From NCBI GenBank assembly GCA_001939145.1, contig LSRX01000464.1:409267-473266 (forward strand): 64,000 nucleotides of DNA, written 5' to 3'. The notes beneath the pieces are model-generated. The model worked only from the letters and a program-made list of their open reading frames with translations, searched no databases and was not told the origin of the DNA. This DNA is from Symbiodinium microadriaticum. Taxonomy: Eukaryota > Sar > Dinophyceae > Suessiales > Symbiodiniaceae. This document shows, one piece after another, positions 33,751 to 44,834 of this stretch. The translations under genes and the position numbers were made by a program. Every line of letters begins with the position of its first letter. Position 1 is the first letter of the stretch.

Positions 33751-35539
33751 CTCAAGTCACGACCGAGGCAGCAGGTCAACATTGGGTTTCGATTTTTCAA
33801 CGTAATCTACTACTGGGCTTGGGGTTGTGTTTTCCAGATCGGCTCATCTGCAGAAGTGGAAGTGCTCAGCTTACACGTGGTGCCTGATGAAACGAAAGCC
33901 CCGCCTGCTCTCGTGAACTCTCGTCCACCATTGTGAACTTCAGGAGCAGCACGCATAGGACGAACTCCTGCAGTACAGGGTTTATGAGGGCATAAGGTTT
34001 AGGGCTATATAGGGGTTCTATGGGCACAGATGAAGCGAGTTTTCTGTCGTAAAGAAGTGCGTCTGCATATCTCTGTAGATATAGGGGAATTCCATCTTTC
34101 TACCAATGTTGCTCGATTCGGTTTACCTAGTAGGAATGCTTGGCTTCACTAACTATCTGAGACCTCTGCCTGCGAGACCAAAAACCAAACTCACTCAAAG
34201 CCTTTTCTATGCCCAAAAAACATAACCCAGACACCCTGAGTCTACAGAACCCACGAGTAAGGTTTCAGGGCTTATGGGTTCTAAGGTTTATGGGGTTATA
34301 GTGGGTTATATATATTCTCGAGATGTCAAGATCCTCCCGATATCGAGGTTCAGGTACCAATCTCACATTGACTCAAGTAGCTAAGCTACCACTGCCCATG
34401 AACCCGAGGTCCTTCGGAACACCAAGAGCTTTCAAGCCCCAAACCAAGCCATCGAGAGAAAGCATGCTGGCATTTGCAGGCTGGCTCTACGCTGCAGTGG
34501 CCAAAAGTGCTGCTGAGGCTGCACTGTCGAAGCTGATCACAATTTGCGGTCGCAGTCAAGCACGACTTCCGATGTGATGCAATATGATGTTTTGAGACTC
34601 TGAGCGAAATCCCATGCGATGGATGCCCACGTGTGATTGATGGATATCGATGTAGACCGATTCTCCAACATCAGTCAGAAATCCTGTAAAAGTTGCAAAA
34701 GGCCCTTGCAATTTAAGACACTGGACCACCTTATGAGGCTACGGAGCTTTACATATGAGAATAACCCGTATCAGATAAGCTAGCCCAAATACCCAACATT
34801 ACGCTAACAATCTATGGCCGGTATGATAAACGTGGCTGGCCGAACGACTCTTGGCCAGGAGGTCCGCGCGCACCCTCCAGAGATCTTTTGGCCGCGTCGC
34901 TTTGGCCTGGGCGAAGGCTACTGAGGATGGCGATGGGGTTCAGGGATTGTCGAGACAGTCGATTGGGAGCTTTCGGGGTACGTGCAGCTTCTCCTGTGTC
35001 AGCGGAATGCAAACAGAATCGGCCACCTTTTTGTGTTGCGCGCTGCAATCTCGATCCGAGCATCCGTGACCCCGTATCAAACACCACATGAGGCCGAGCA
35101 GCGTGGGATATTCGAGAGGCTTAATTGCTTCAAGGGTTGTAGGTTGTAAGGGCTCTATAGGATAATATATGTATGAGGGTGGGGTCCTAAACCCAAGATT
35201 TCCCAGGCTGATCAGGCCGAACCGCAGATCGAGCATAGTAAGGCAGCATGGCCCCGAACACCATTTAAGCGAACCTGTGTAAGTTTACAACCTGGTGGTT
35301 CTCTGGATGGATGGAGTTCGGGCCCCTGCCAGCTTCTGTTGGCTGCTCTAAGCACAAACATCCCGAGCGGGCGCTTTCGTCACCCCCGCTGGCAACTTTC
35401 GTGCCAGCACCACTTGACGTAAAGACCTCTAAGCCCAAGATCAGAAGTGCACAGCGGGTAAATCCCCTGACTCGATCTCAAAATCTATCCTGAAACTCAA
35501 CAGGGCTGCTTAGGGCTTGATCTTATTGACATCAATGAC
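33751..35539 (-). other. Gene B introns, possible unplaced exons
   Basis: Between exon ends at 35540 and 33750 I could not place coding sequence with confidence. Two competing minus frames cross 34940-35100, and a plus frame of 84 codons covers 34323-34577. None has a recognisable motif. Short GGGTTTAGGG-like and TATATA tracts suggest intron. Confidence 0.4.
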
Positions 35540-36290
35540 CTGCTTTTTGTACTTCCGGCCGATGGCATCCACGGTCGTGTTGATGTTGTCGATCGTGATC
35601 GGGCCCTCAGCCTTCTCCATGTGATCCATGCAGAAGGTCCAGAAAGGGCCCTGCCAGGGAAAATATTTTCTGCGATCTATGTGTAATATAGCTAAAGAAA
35701 TATATCCTAAATTTAAGAAACATATATTTAAATGTTTTGGGCTATCGAAAACCCTCGCCTCGTACATGGAAGGTCTCGACACCTCCTCGCGGACATACGT
35801 CTTGAAGGCACACCGGATCGCGTCGAACCTCGCCATGTTGAACTCATGCTTCTCGGGCTTGCGTCGTCCGGCAAAGATCTCTCGCTTCGCCGTGGTGCCA
35901 TCAGCATCATCGAGCTTGTCGGCGGCAGCCTTACCACTCTTGCTCTTGGCCTTCGCCTTGGGGGTCGGCTTCGGGTCCTTCTTCACCTTCGGGTTCTTCT
36001 TCGCCGAAGGCTTGGCCGTCGACTTGTCCCCCTCGGACATCTCCGGCTCCTGCTTCTCGTTCGTGGCTTTCTCCACGTCCCCCTGCTCTTCGCTCAGCTC
36101 CCATGAGTCATACCATGCTCCCCATTCTTCCTCCGTGTACCCACAAATCAGGCTGGCCTTGAGCTCCCCCTCAACACCCGCATCCTCAACACCCGGATCC
36201 TGTGACTTGCGGCCGCGCCCACGTCCTCCTCGACCACGGCCACGGGCACTTGGGGCCTTGGGGTCCTTCGTCTTCTTGTTCAAGCGACAT
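35540..36290 (-). CDS. Gene B, basic linker and conserved exon pair
   Basis: Exon about 36290-35759 begins with an Arg/Gly-rich run (ARGRGRGGRGRGRKS), has TEEEWGAWYDSWELSEEQG, a long Lys/Pro/Ser tract, then RRKPEKHEFNMARFDAIRCA and YVREEVSRPSMYE. Exon 35650-35540 (37 codons) is GPFWTFCMDHMEKAEGPITI followed by DNINTTVDAIGRKYKK. The 108-bp intron has a GC donor (35758-35757) and AG acceptor (35652-35651) and joins MYE/GPFW in frame. This GC-AG junction is among the clearest in the window. The charged linker implies a nuclear, nucleic-acid-associated protein, by inference only. Confidence 0.65.
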
Positions 36291-36432
36291 CTGAGCTGAT
36301 CAACTCGATCGACAGAAGTGGCGGGAACCTGCTTGCCAATGAATGAGAGAGCTATAATTTAGTCGAACAAGCAAAACCATTTAAGATAACAAGAGATCGA
36401 AGCTACGGCGTCATTGAATGGATCGACTGCAC

Positions 36433-38207
36433 CTTCTCATCTGGCGTGAAATCTTCATCCGACGACCGTGCTTTCGGATGCGAGGCCTCCGGAGTATAGG
36501 GATTGTACGGGAGTCGCGGCTCGGTCTTGACCCGGGCTTCCCTGGTCCTCTTGTAGTCTGCCCGCATGTCGGACACACTCGCTTCGGGGCTCGGCTTGCG
36601 CTTGGTGGACGGCGGAGGAGACTTGCATGTGTTGATATCAACAGGCTGGGTCTCGTCCGTATCCATAGCAGCTGGCTCCCTTCCCACTCGGGGGCCTGTG
36701 TCGAGTGCAAGCAGAAGCGAACAAGACTACACAAATATCGCAATCGCATCAAAGGAAATTGCCACTAGAACACTGTCCTCCTGAAGACTCCATTGTCCCA
36801 AAAGGCTTAATGTTCTGCTGGAGCTCGAGCTTCCTGGCACGGGTCCTTGCGGGAAGTTTGCCCTCTTGGGAGCTACACAATATAACTCATTGCACATATA
36901 TTACTGAGCATTCCACGCTTCGATCCGGGATTTCAACTCTTGAAGGCGAGCCAGCTTCCGAGCCTGCTCGCTGCCTCGAATCCAAGTAACGAACAATCAA
37001 CACCAAGTATGGGAAATCTAGTTACTGTGCTCAAAAGCTGGGGGAGTCACTCCCATCCGCTGCATCGGCCTGGAATGTCACTTTGGTCGTCGACGGCCGG
37101 GGCATGGGTTCGGGCGGCTTGCTGGATGAGCTGAGCTCAGGCAAAGGTTCGGTGGGTCGGGTGGCGGTTGAGCTGGGGTCAGGCAAAGCTTCGGTCGGTC
37201 CGGTCGCCAAGGTGGCCTCAGGAGGCAGCTCGGTCGCTTCGGCGGGGGGGTCTGGAACCGGTTCGGGGCTGGCGAGGTCAATCCGAATCGGGGCAAAGAT
37301 TGGGGTCTCGAACAGATCGGGGTCGGGAACTGCGTTGCTTGGCGCGGGCTCCCGCTCAGGTGGCTCAGTTGACCCTGAAGCCCCACTGTCCACTTCAGCT
37401 GAGGCAGCTGAGGAGAACTGGTTCAGGAGCGCTGAGAGGTCTTCGGCACCCTGAAGCTCGTAAGCATCTTCATCCTCATCATCCACCTGCCCAAACACTA
37501 CAAAGTCCAAGGAAGCATACCAAATCCCAAAATCGCTCCCACCTCGGCTGCAGCAGCTCGGGCGGCACGGTTCGCGTTCACCATGTCCACAGTGGCCTGT
37601 GATCAAGATTTCGCTGAGGCCTTGTAGAATTAAGGCTTAGTTCTTCCGATCCTGCAGGGAAGGCTCCAGTGTCAAGCATAACTGCTGGAACTCCGGAACC
37701 TGAAGTTGCAGGATGCACAGATAATGATCTATGTACTGTGCCGCATGAAATCAGCCTCGTAACGATCGATACTTCAAGTCGCCGGCATTTCATTTTGATG
37801 AACACGAGTTGCTTTCGAACCAACCAAGCCCATTTAATCACCTCCGGATCCGTTGCCTCGTGCTGCCTGTTATTGTTTGTCAAAACCTCCGCAATCTCAA
37901 CACGCAGAGCATCCACGCTTGGAAGCTTTTTGTTGGCATCCTTCATCTTCTCCAAAAGAGGCTCCAAGACGAAATGGTATGTGCTGGGTGTCTTGACATC
38001 CACACACTTATCTGAGACTTCGGAAATCAAGGGGTGGCCTGCTCGAAGCCTCTCCCTGATCTGAGGGCAAGCATCCCAAATAGATGCCATACCATCAATA
38101 GTGCACTCGACTTCGGAAGCCATTGGCAAAGCTAAATCAAAACCCCACAAACAAGCAACCTGTTGGGCCCGTGCTGAGTTGACAGCTTCGTCTAATGCTG
38201 CATGCAC
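36433..38207 (-). CDS. Gene B, N-terminal exons
   Basis: Exons: about 38207-37770 (ECTIDGMASIWDACPQIRER, later EVIKWAWLVRKQLVFIKMKC), 37596-37543 (ATVDMVNANRAARAAAAE, exactly 18 codons), 37486-about 37060 (acidic start VDDEDEDAYELQG, then Pro/Ser/Thr/Glu-rich), and about 36700-36433 (DTDETQPVDINTCKSPPP, basic and acidic patches). The 37543/37486 intron is only 56 bp, GT-AG, and keeps frame. A plausible start is the Met at 38123 (MASEVECT), but an earlier Met at 38207 is in the same frame and an upstream exon is possible. Composition is mostly disordered. The right TIR lies about 0.7 kb upstream and would contain the promoter. Confidence 0.5.
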
Positions 38208-38885
38208 TGCTACAACGTATAATTTGTATAATCACCAGACGCAGTTTTCGCAGCACACCTGCTCGCAGGACATTTGAGCTCCGGGCTTTCATCCGCCCGA
38301 AGATCCATGATCGGCCAGCACGGACAAAACATTGCTGGGCGCATTTTTCCAATGTTGTAGTTGGATACAACTTTCGGATTCAAAGTGCTATAGCTAGTCG
38401 TCCTGGATCGCCTGGGCTCTCAAGCCCTTGTTCGCATATATGTAAGTGCCAAAGTTTAAAACCCAGTAATCCCAAACCCGATATATCGATCGAAATTTAG
38501 GGCCCTGCAAGCAATCCCAAGCCCAACATAAAGCCCACATAAAATCTTAAGTTATCTGATTGAGGGAATCTGACACACTGTTCGATCTTCTCACCTGGAG
38601 GCCTGTGCCACCGGAGCGCGAGCTTGGTCTTTCAGGGTTTAGGGTAAGATAACTATCTGATATTACACTATATAGGGTCCGCATAGTGGGGTTTGCCTTA
38701 CAATCTTCAGGATTCTTGGTAGCATTGAAAGCAACATCACGAAGGAAGTTCCCTGTACCCCAGCATATTACTATACCGGGGCTCCCTTCGGGTTGGTCAA
38801 GAGGAGTTCTAATTACAGCTTATGGGATATACTGCTACAACAAATATTGTGGCTAATGTCATTTAACATCATATAAGGCCAATTT
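38208..38885. other. Upstream region of gene B, nothing else recognised
   Basis: AT-richer sequence between the first gene B frame and the right TIR. It contains GGTTTAGGGTAAG (38636) and TATATCGATCG-type motifs. No ORF with a domain is visible. It presumably holds the 5' exon or promoter of gene B. Confidence 0.4.
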
Positions 38886-39002
38886 AATAGGTTTAGGGAG
38901 GAACCGGGTTTTTCAAAGAAGAACCAGGTTATTTGACAACCACAGAAGAAAACGCGGTTTCTAATTCATAACCTGTTTTTTTTAAGGTTCTGGACGCTCT
39001 AG
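38886..39002. repeat. Right terminal inverted repeat of the 14.5-kb insert
   Basis: Complementary to 24485-24601 with gaps. The outermost 17 bases (38986-39002) pair with the left tip at 13 positions. AACCGGGTT/AACCAGGTT motifs recur inside both repeats. Confidence 0.7.
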
Positions 39003-39006
39003 GTAC
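39003..39006. repeat. Target-site duplication GTAC, right copy
   Basis: Matches GTAC at 24481-24484. Retroelement coding resumes at 39007 in the frame left at 24484. Confidence 0.7.
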
Positions 39007-40948
39007 CCGTCTCCTTTGTTCCGATCCGGCTGCTCTTCTACGTCCGGATGTGGGGGTACATAGCCCTGAGCGATCGTTAGAGCTGCCCGCTTGCGCCGGC
39101 GAAAGCCGGTCACCTTATGAACCACTGCCGCTTTCTTCGTCTACTACAGAGCTTCTCTTCAAGTTCGACAAAACACAGTTTGTGCTGCCTAAAAGGTCCC
39201 GTGTGTCTCTTTCGGAAGCTTTGACGTACCCTGGATACCTGGACCTTTATTCTGGTTCGCGGGGGGTGGCCCATGCTTTGTCGCGCCTCGGAGCCCCTTG
39301 GGTGCTTACTTTTGATTGGGGTCACAGCGTGGAAGAGAATCTCCTCGACTACAAGCTACAAAGGCTCATTCTGAGCTTGCTGGAGCGCAAAGCTTTTGTT
39401 GGAGTCGGGGGAGGTCCTGTTTGCTCCTCTTTCTCCAGAGCTATCCGCCCGGCCGTCCGATCCAAAGCTCACCCCGCTGGCCTCCCTAGTTTCAGACAGT
39501 CGATGGAGTCCAGGGTGGCTGAGGGCAACGCGCACTCCGCATTCATTGCCGAGGTTGTCACTGTTGCGCTCCGCCTGGACCTCCCTTTTTGGGTCGAGAA
39601 CCCCAGGACGTCTTATATGTGGGACATGCCTGAGTGGAAATCCTTGATCGATGCGGCCCCTACGGACCCCTTCGCCGTGATCGACTATTGTCAGCTTGGT
39701 GCGCCTTGGCGAAAGAGAACACGGTTCTTTGTCTCCGGCTGTTTGGCTGGGCAGCGCTTGCTATGTCAAGGAGGTCATCTTCATCAACGGCTCTCGGGAT
39801 ATTCTCAACTGCATCGTAAGTCCTGGACTAAAGTTGCTGAGCACTATCCCCCCGCTGTCAACAGGCTTCTGGCGCTTCATTTGATGTCACCTGTTCTGCG
39901 GCCTGGGATGCGACGTCGCCTTGATCTTGCTCTTTGTGCTCGGTGCTCTGGCGCTCGTATTGGTGAAGCGGGAAATCCTGGACCTGCGGGTCCTGTCGAC
40001 AGGGTTCGCTCTCTTGAGGAGGTTGAGCTCGTTACGCCGGCCACTGCCCGACTACAAGCTCGTGTGCTGGGCGATTTCGAGGACTGGCTAGCTAGGGAGC
40101 TTACCCCGCCTGCCCGTAGGACCCTTTGTAGCTGCGCCATGGCTTTCTGTACTTTGGTTCGCTGCTACGGTAATTGGCTGTATCAACATGGTGAGCCTAT
40201 GTACAAGTTTAGACACTTGATGGCGTGGCTTCAGAAGAACCGCTTTGACCTCAAAGGCCACTTGGGCATGGGTTGGGACTTACTTACACGTTGGGAACGC
40301 CTGCAACCTGTTGTGCACCGAGTCCCAGTGCCGTTCTCTGTTTTCCGTGCTCTGATGATTCTGGCTCTTCAGAAGGGCTGGCGCCGATGGAGTTGCGTTT
40401 GCGGCCTTGCCTTCTACGGGGTCGCGCGAGCCGGAGAACCTCTACGTGGCACTAGGGGCGATCTTTTGCTCCCCTCCGACACTCTCTGCGAGCTGGCTCT
40501 TGGTGCCTTCATGGCTGTGAGGTCTCCAAAGACAGCTTTCCGTGGGAAGGGCAGGCTACAACATATTGCCGTGAAGGACTCAGCCTTTGTCAGCTTTTTA
40601 GAGAAGACTCTGGGAGAAGACGACCCTCAGACGCCCATCTACGCAGGGTCCGCTGCCTCCTTCCGCCGTCGCTGGGATGTTTTACTTCAGGATTTGGACA
40701 TCGACAAGTCTGCTCGGCTTACTCCTGGAGGGCTGCGGGGCGGTGGAGCCGTCTTTGAGTACCAGAGAGGTTTGGGCTTGCAGGAGCTTTTGTGTCGAAT
40801 GCGCATTCGCCACTTGTCAACTCTTGAGAGCTACTTACATGAAGCAGCAGCGGTTTCTGTGGTACCTGGCCTGACGCCGCGTGGGCGTTCCAGAGTGGCA
40901 GCTGCGAGCGCCCTTTACCCCTTCGCTCTGGAGGATTTTTTTAGATGA
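39007..40948 (+). CDS. C5-cytosine-methyltransferase-like domain fused to tyrosine recombinase (right half of split ORF)
   Basis: The ORF is open from before 39007 to 40948; an isolated start would be GTG at 39050. Residues from about 39225: GYLDLYSGSRGVAHAL (SAM-binding motif I), TFDWGH (motif II), GGPVCSSFSRA with the candidate catalytic Cys at 39422 (motif IV, PxCxxFS), WVENPRTS (motif VI, ENP for ENV), and QLGAPWRKRTRFFVSG (motif VIII, QxRxR-like). After a CARCSGARIGEAGNPGPAG linker comes a helical DNA-binding-like region, then the recombinase: Arg in VARAGEPLRG (40427), GGLRGGG with Arg 40736 in the HxxR position (His replaced), RHLST (His about 40811), and Tyr in ESYLHEAA (40832). In DIRS elements this recombinase joins circular cDNA to the genome. 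The methyltransferase may be active or structural; the target-recognition part is short. Confidence 0.8.
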
Positions 40949-41132
40949 AGCGGTGAGCGCCTACAGGCTGCCTGCAGCGCAAACTTGCTGCCGCCGTTAT
41001 GGCCGCTTAGAGAAGGTGGAGTACGTTTTCGCTTGCTTGGCCTCTTTGACGACTTTGAGCTCGCTCCTTGTGGGGCTTACGCCGCCGAAGGTTTACTACG
41101 AGGCCCTAGCTTTGAGACTGCTCGACGTTTGA
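40881..41132 (+). CDS. Small overlapping ORF at element 3' end
   Basis: An 83-codon frame overlaps the recombinase C-terminus and ends at 41132 (RIFLDEAVSAYRLPAAQ, then hydrophobic ACLASLTTLSSLLVGLT). It could be a readthrough or 3' accessory product, or simply open by chance over conserved 3' sequence. There is no known domain. Confidence 0.25.
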   Translation: MGVPEWQLRAPFTPSLWRIFLDEAVSAYRLPAAQTCCRRYGRLEKVEYVFACLASLTTLSSLLVGLTPPKVYYEALALRLLDV

Positions 41133-41150
41133 CTTCACTTTGTGGCTTCG

Positions 41151-44100
41151 TCTGCTGGGCAAAACGAAGCTTGCAGTGCGAGGGGAGTGTTGCTGCATGA
41201 TTATGTTTACTTGATTGTGACTTGCGAGGACCTTCGCTGCCCCATTGGTGTACCTGCAGTTTCTCTGGAGTTCATGTTGGAAGCAGGAAGAGAACCTGCA
41301 GAGGGAGAGAAGATGGGACTTGCGGAGAGTTGAAAGCACACCGCTCCCATCAGACCGCAGCAAACAGACAGACAAACATGCCTGCTCTCAATTTCGTTCC
41401 TCCTGCTCCACTGGTTCTACATCCTCTCGCATCTACATGCACCCGACCCGCTGAAGTGCAGCAAGAGACCATGAGCAGAGCACTGCAGCGGCACAGCAGT
41501 GGACTTTACAACAGCTGAGGTTATCGTCCGGCATGGAGCTTAGCCTACCTTTTGCAGCTAGCTGCTGCACCGAAGTTATGTCGGAAAATTGCGCCAAGGC
41601 GCTGGAGCTTAATGTGAATCGGGGGCTCTTGCGCCGATTCACCGAGGTCTCCAGTTCGGAGGACAGCTGCTGTTTGGATGGCCAAAAGTTTGGAGCCAAG
41701 AAGCTATCTCAATTTCTTGTTATTCTGTCTTGTAGATGGCATCACCATTCGCGCTGCCAGCCCGAGGCTTTGTGTCGCCGCTTGGTTGCATGTAGCATGG
41801 GACACATGCCACAGGATTCGGGCTGCGAAGGTCCAACTTGTAGTGCAAAGGGTTCAACGGGGCTGTGGATAGAGATGGGTCAAACCAACTTCAGTTGTGT
41901 TTTCAGACGCACTGGCGCCTAGCCGGTAGCCAGTCGGTTCGCCCAAACCAAGTGAGCCTGTAAAGCATGTTAAAGCCCAGTCCCCGAGAAGCCTGCTGGA
42001 CCTGGTGAGCACGGTAGTTCCAGGGCAGAAGATCTATTTTTGAGTTTAGCTTCTTTGCTGTATTGTTAGGTGCAATACCTGCAGTGTCCACACAGGTTGC
42101 GTGCTGCATGATGAGTTTCTTGAGCATCGGTACAGCCAGTGCCTCGAACTTCGCAGCACAACTGATGATTCCATGCCTGGACCCTGATGGAGTTCGAGAC
42201 TGGGGACAGTTCTTCTGGTCAGATACGAGTACTTGCTGTGCTTCTTTCAGGACAGTAGCCTGTAACATAAATCTTGAAGCCCTCAGGCAGCGATGCTCCA
42301 CCTCGCCCCACACCATGTGGCTGCTGGTGCTAGCTACGTAGGGCTAGACCAGAATGCGGCGGTGACCTCAGACCCGAGGAAGGCATGCCTCTAAGTAGAA
42401 CACTCCACATGTCGCGCATGCAGTAATGGCATGGCTTCAGAGCAAATTTGCGTGCAGAACCTTGAACCTTGAGGTTCACGGCATGCACCAGCACGTCAAA
42501 CATTGGGTCGTCAGCCCAGAGACCACGCTTCGCGTCGTCCACCTCGGCCCGGCCGCAAGAGGGTCGATAATTGCTCAGCTGTTTCTTTCGGGCGCCGTTG
42601 GCGGAGCGGAGGCAGCAGGAGGAAGGCAAGGGGAGGTGGACAGAACTTCACCAGCTGACCTTTGGGTCTGTGAACGGGGTGAGGTGGCCAGATGAGGGGG
42701 GTGGGTCATTGGGGAGGGGATCAAGAGGAGGGGAAAAGGAAGATTCCTTATAGCAAACTCTGACCGCTTGGGCGGGACACACAAGCTCCTGAACCGCTCG
42801 CTTTTGGATGTAAGCAAGGCGCAGAACTCTGGGCTAGATGTCCACCTCCAACGTGCGGGGCAGTGGGCGCAGACCTTGGAGCCTGGACTGGTATCGTCTT
42901 CAGTTTGTACTCACAAAAACACTTCGAAGTTCAAACCTGCGGCGAAGCCGAACGTCAACTAGGAATATGTCCTATCGCTGCTCTCAAATGCTTGTGAGAT
43001 GTTGAGAAGTCTTCCTTGTAGGCAAGCGCATTTTCATGACTGCTTTGGTGTAGCTGCCACTGGCATACGCCGACCAAATGCGGCATGCCGAAGCCAAGCT
43101 GCAGCCCAAAGCCTTAGCCTTTGCCATGTCTGCTGAGCCCGTGGATACATCGAACAAGCTGCCCGAGACTGTCAAAGCAAGGTGGCTGGAGTCGGCCATG
43201 ACATGCACAGAGTCGGAGCTGACTTCGCTAGGTTCTGAGCTCTCAACGCTGCTCCTGCAAGCTTGCTGTGAAGCTCATCGCACGAGGCCGACCATGCTGG
43301 ACTTGATCAGCACATGCAGCGTGCTGGGGATTGGGCATAGCCCTAAGTTCTGTTTGTGGCAAGTTGACTCAGATGCCCGTCGTTCCTTCTTGGATATTTT
43401 GCAGCTTTAGGCCCGGGAAGTACATCAGCAACTGCTGGGACAGCTGACGTCTCAACCTGTTCTTGCCGTGCTCGGTACTACTAAGCGAGCCTCAGTCTCT
43501 GCAGGTGCGGTACTGCAGTAGAATACAGTGGATGCAACACGGTTCAACATTGCAGGACGTCTTAATATGATGCTTCGATAAGGGACCAGATCCTCTCGCC
43601 GTATGAGTGCTCGACGACAGCCGATATTCCAAAATGGTCGCAGCCCGAGATGCCGCTCAAGTTTAGTTTGCAGTTTATACGTTTGCAGCCTTGAGTTTAA
43701 TCCTCTTGAAGGCTGTGTGTTGTAGTGTATGCGAAATAAGGTCACGTGCACACAAAGAATGGTGCTGCGAGCACCAGGACACCGCGCCAGAGCCCCGAAT
43801 CACCCTGGGCAGAAACTCTGAATTAAGTGTTCAGTGTGGCGTGAGGAACATTCATACATCAGTTAATGCAACTCGACGTGGGAATAGATGCGACCAGATA
43901 TCGGCTCAGGCTCGTCATCACCACTTAATGTGTAAGCCCCGACGGATCCTCCAGCCTGTCGGCCGCTGCACAAGGCAATCTAGGCATCATTGAATCATTG
44001 AGCATAAGACTTAAGAGTAAGCTCCTTTTAACTCTTGCACAAGATGAACAACGAAGCTCACGGACCTCAACACTGCAGGTGTGCGGAAGCCTCCACAACT

Positions 44101-44834
44101 GTCTTGCCTTCGCGTTGTTTGGGGCTTGAGCTAGCTACATTGGTGCATGAACAACGGAGAAAAGAACAGGGATTGGCGGTCGAGATGTCCAAGCTGCCTG
44201 CATCAACGCCAGCTGACACCATCCTTTCCTAAAAACTCGGTAGGTTTATTTGCACGGTACGGCACCAACCAAAAAGCAAAGGCCAAGCAAGTTTGTCCCG
44301 CCAGGCGTCGACGAGCCCGTCACCACAGCATTACGTGCCTCCGTGAGCGTGCACGCAATACCAGTGCAATACCTGATGATATTCCCACATGCTGAGACAG
44401 TTGCGTAGAGTTGTGAGCACCACACCACTGTGACTGAACACACAGCCATTAAATGCAGAGAAGCAGAGAACATCGTGCCTAGTGACGTGCTTGCCGAGAT
44501 GTGGATCTCCGTGCCACTGCACAAGGGGAAGTGCGCCGTAGCAGCGCAGCAGCAATTCTGACAAGCGATTCGACCAAGACAACTGAGATGCAGGTATGAC
44601 TGTGCAGCTGGGATCGACAACTGGCTGAAAGGCTTGCTGCGAGAAATTGCCAAAGCATGTGGGTCTCTGGCGGATGTCTGCATACCTGCACTGAAGGTTG
44701 GTCCCATCGCGATGGCCTTAGCGAGCTGCTGACTTGACCGTAACGCATGCAACATCACACGCCTATCTCCCGAGTGCGACAGCGACCACTGACCGCGAAG
44801 CGCGAATTCGCGCACACCAATTGGCTGTCACCAC
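41151..44834. other. No gene recognised
   Basis: Only short frames without domains are present on either strand. Candidate frames such as 43078-43410 (plus) lack motifs and splice support. Small exons may be hidden here. Confidence 0.45.

Larger units (their letters stand above)
24485..39002 (-). mobile_element. 14,518-bp TIR-bounded DNA-transposon-like insertion with two intron-containing genes
   Basis: The insert lies inside the DIRS-like element. Its ends are inverted repeats: left 24485 CTAGACCGACCGAAACC, right end read on the minus strand CTAGAGCGTCCAGAACC. This is 13 of 17 matches, followed by TTAAAAA..CAGG and further AACCGGGTT-type motifs. It is flanked by GTAC. Both internal genes lie on the minus strand: gene B (methyltransferase-like) at the right and gene A (candidate transposase) at the left. 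The size, inverted ends and a 4-bp duplication fit a cut-and-paste transposon, but I cannot place it in a named superfamily. Recent insertion is suggested by the host ORF being open on both sides. Confidence 0.75.
17974..41150 (+). mobile_element. DIRS-like tyrosine-recombinase retrotransposon, split by a 14.5-kb insertion
   Basis: Left half 17974-24484 and right half 39007-about 41150 form one element of roughly 8.7 kb. Order: leader ORFs, Gag, Pol (RT, RNase H, dioxygenase-like), linker, methyltransferase-like plus tyrosine recombinase. The RT/RNase H/tyrosine-recombinase set, with no DDE integrase or protease seen, is characteristic of DIRS-type elements, which integrate through a circular intermediate. 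Coding sequence is largely intact, with several overlapping frames. Joining 24484 to 39007 keeps one frame open, the main evidence that both halves belong together. I could not find the terminal repeats expected of the group, so the outer ends are approximate. The C5-methyltransferase-like and dioxygenase-like domains are additions to the canonical DIRS layout. Confidence 0.85.

Noticed and set aside
41000-41120. Possible terminal repeat of the DIRS-like element matching 19.05 kb (CTTTGACGACT)
   Set aside because: An 11-base match inside coding sequence, with no extension; not a terminal repeat.
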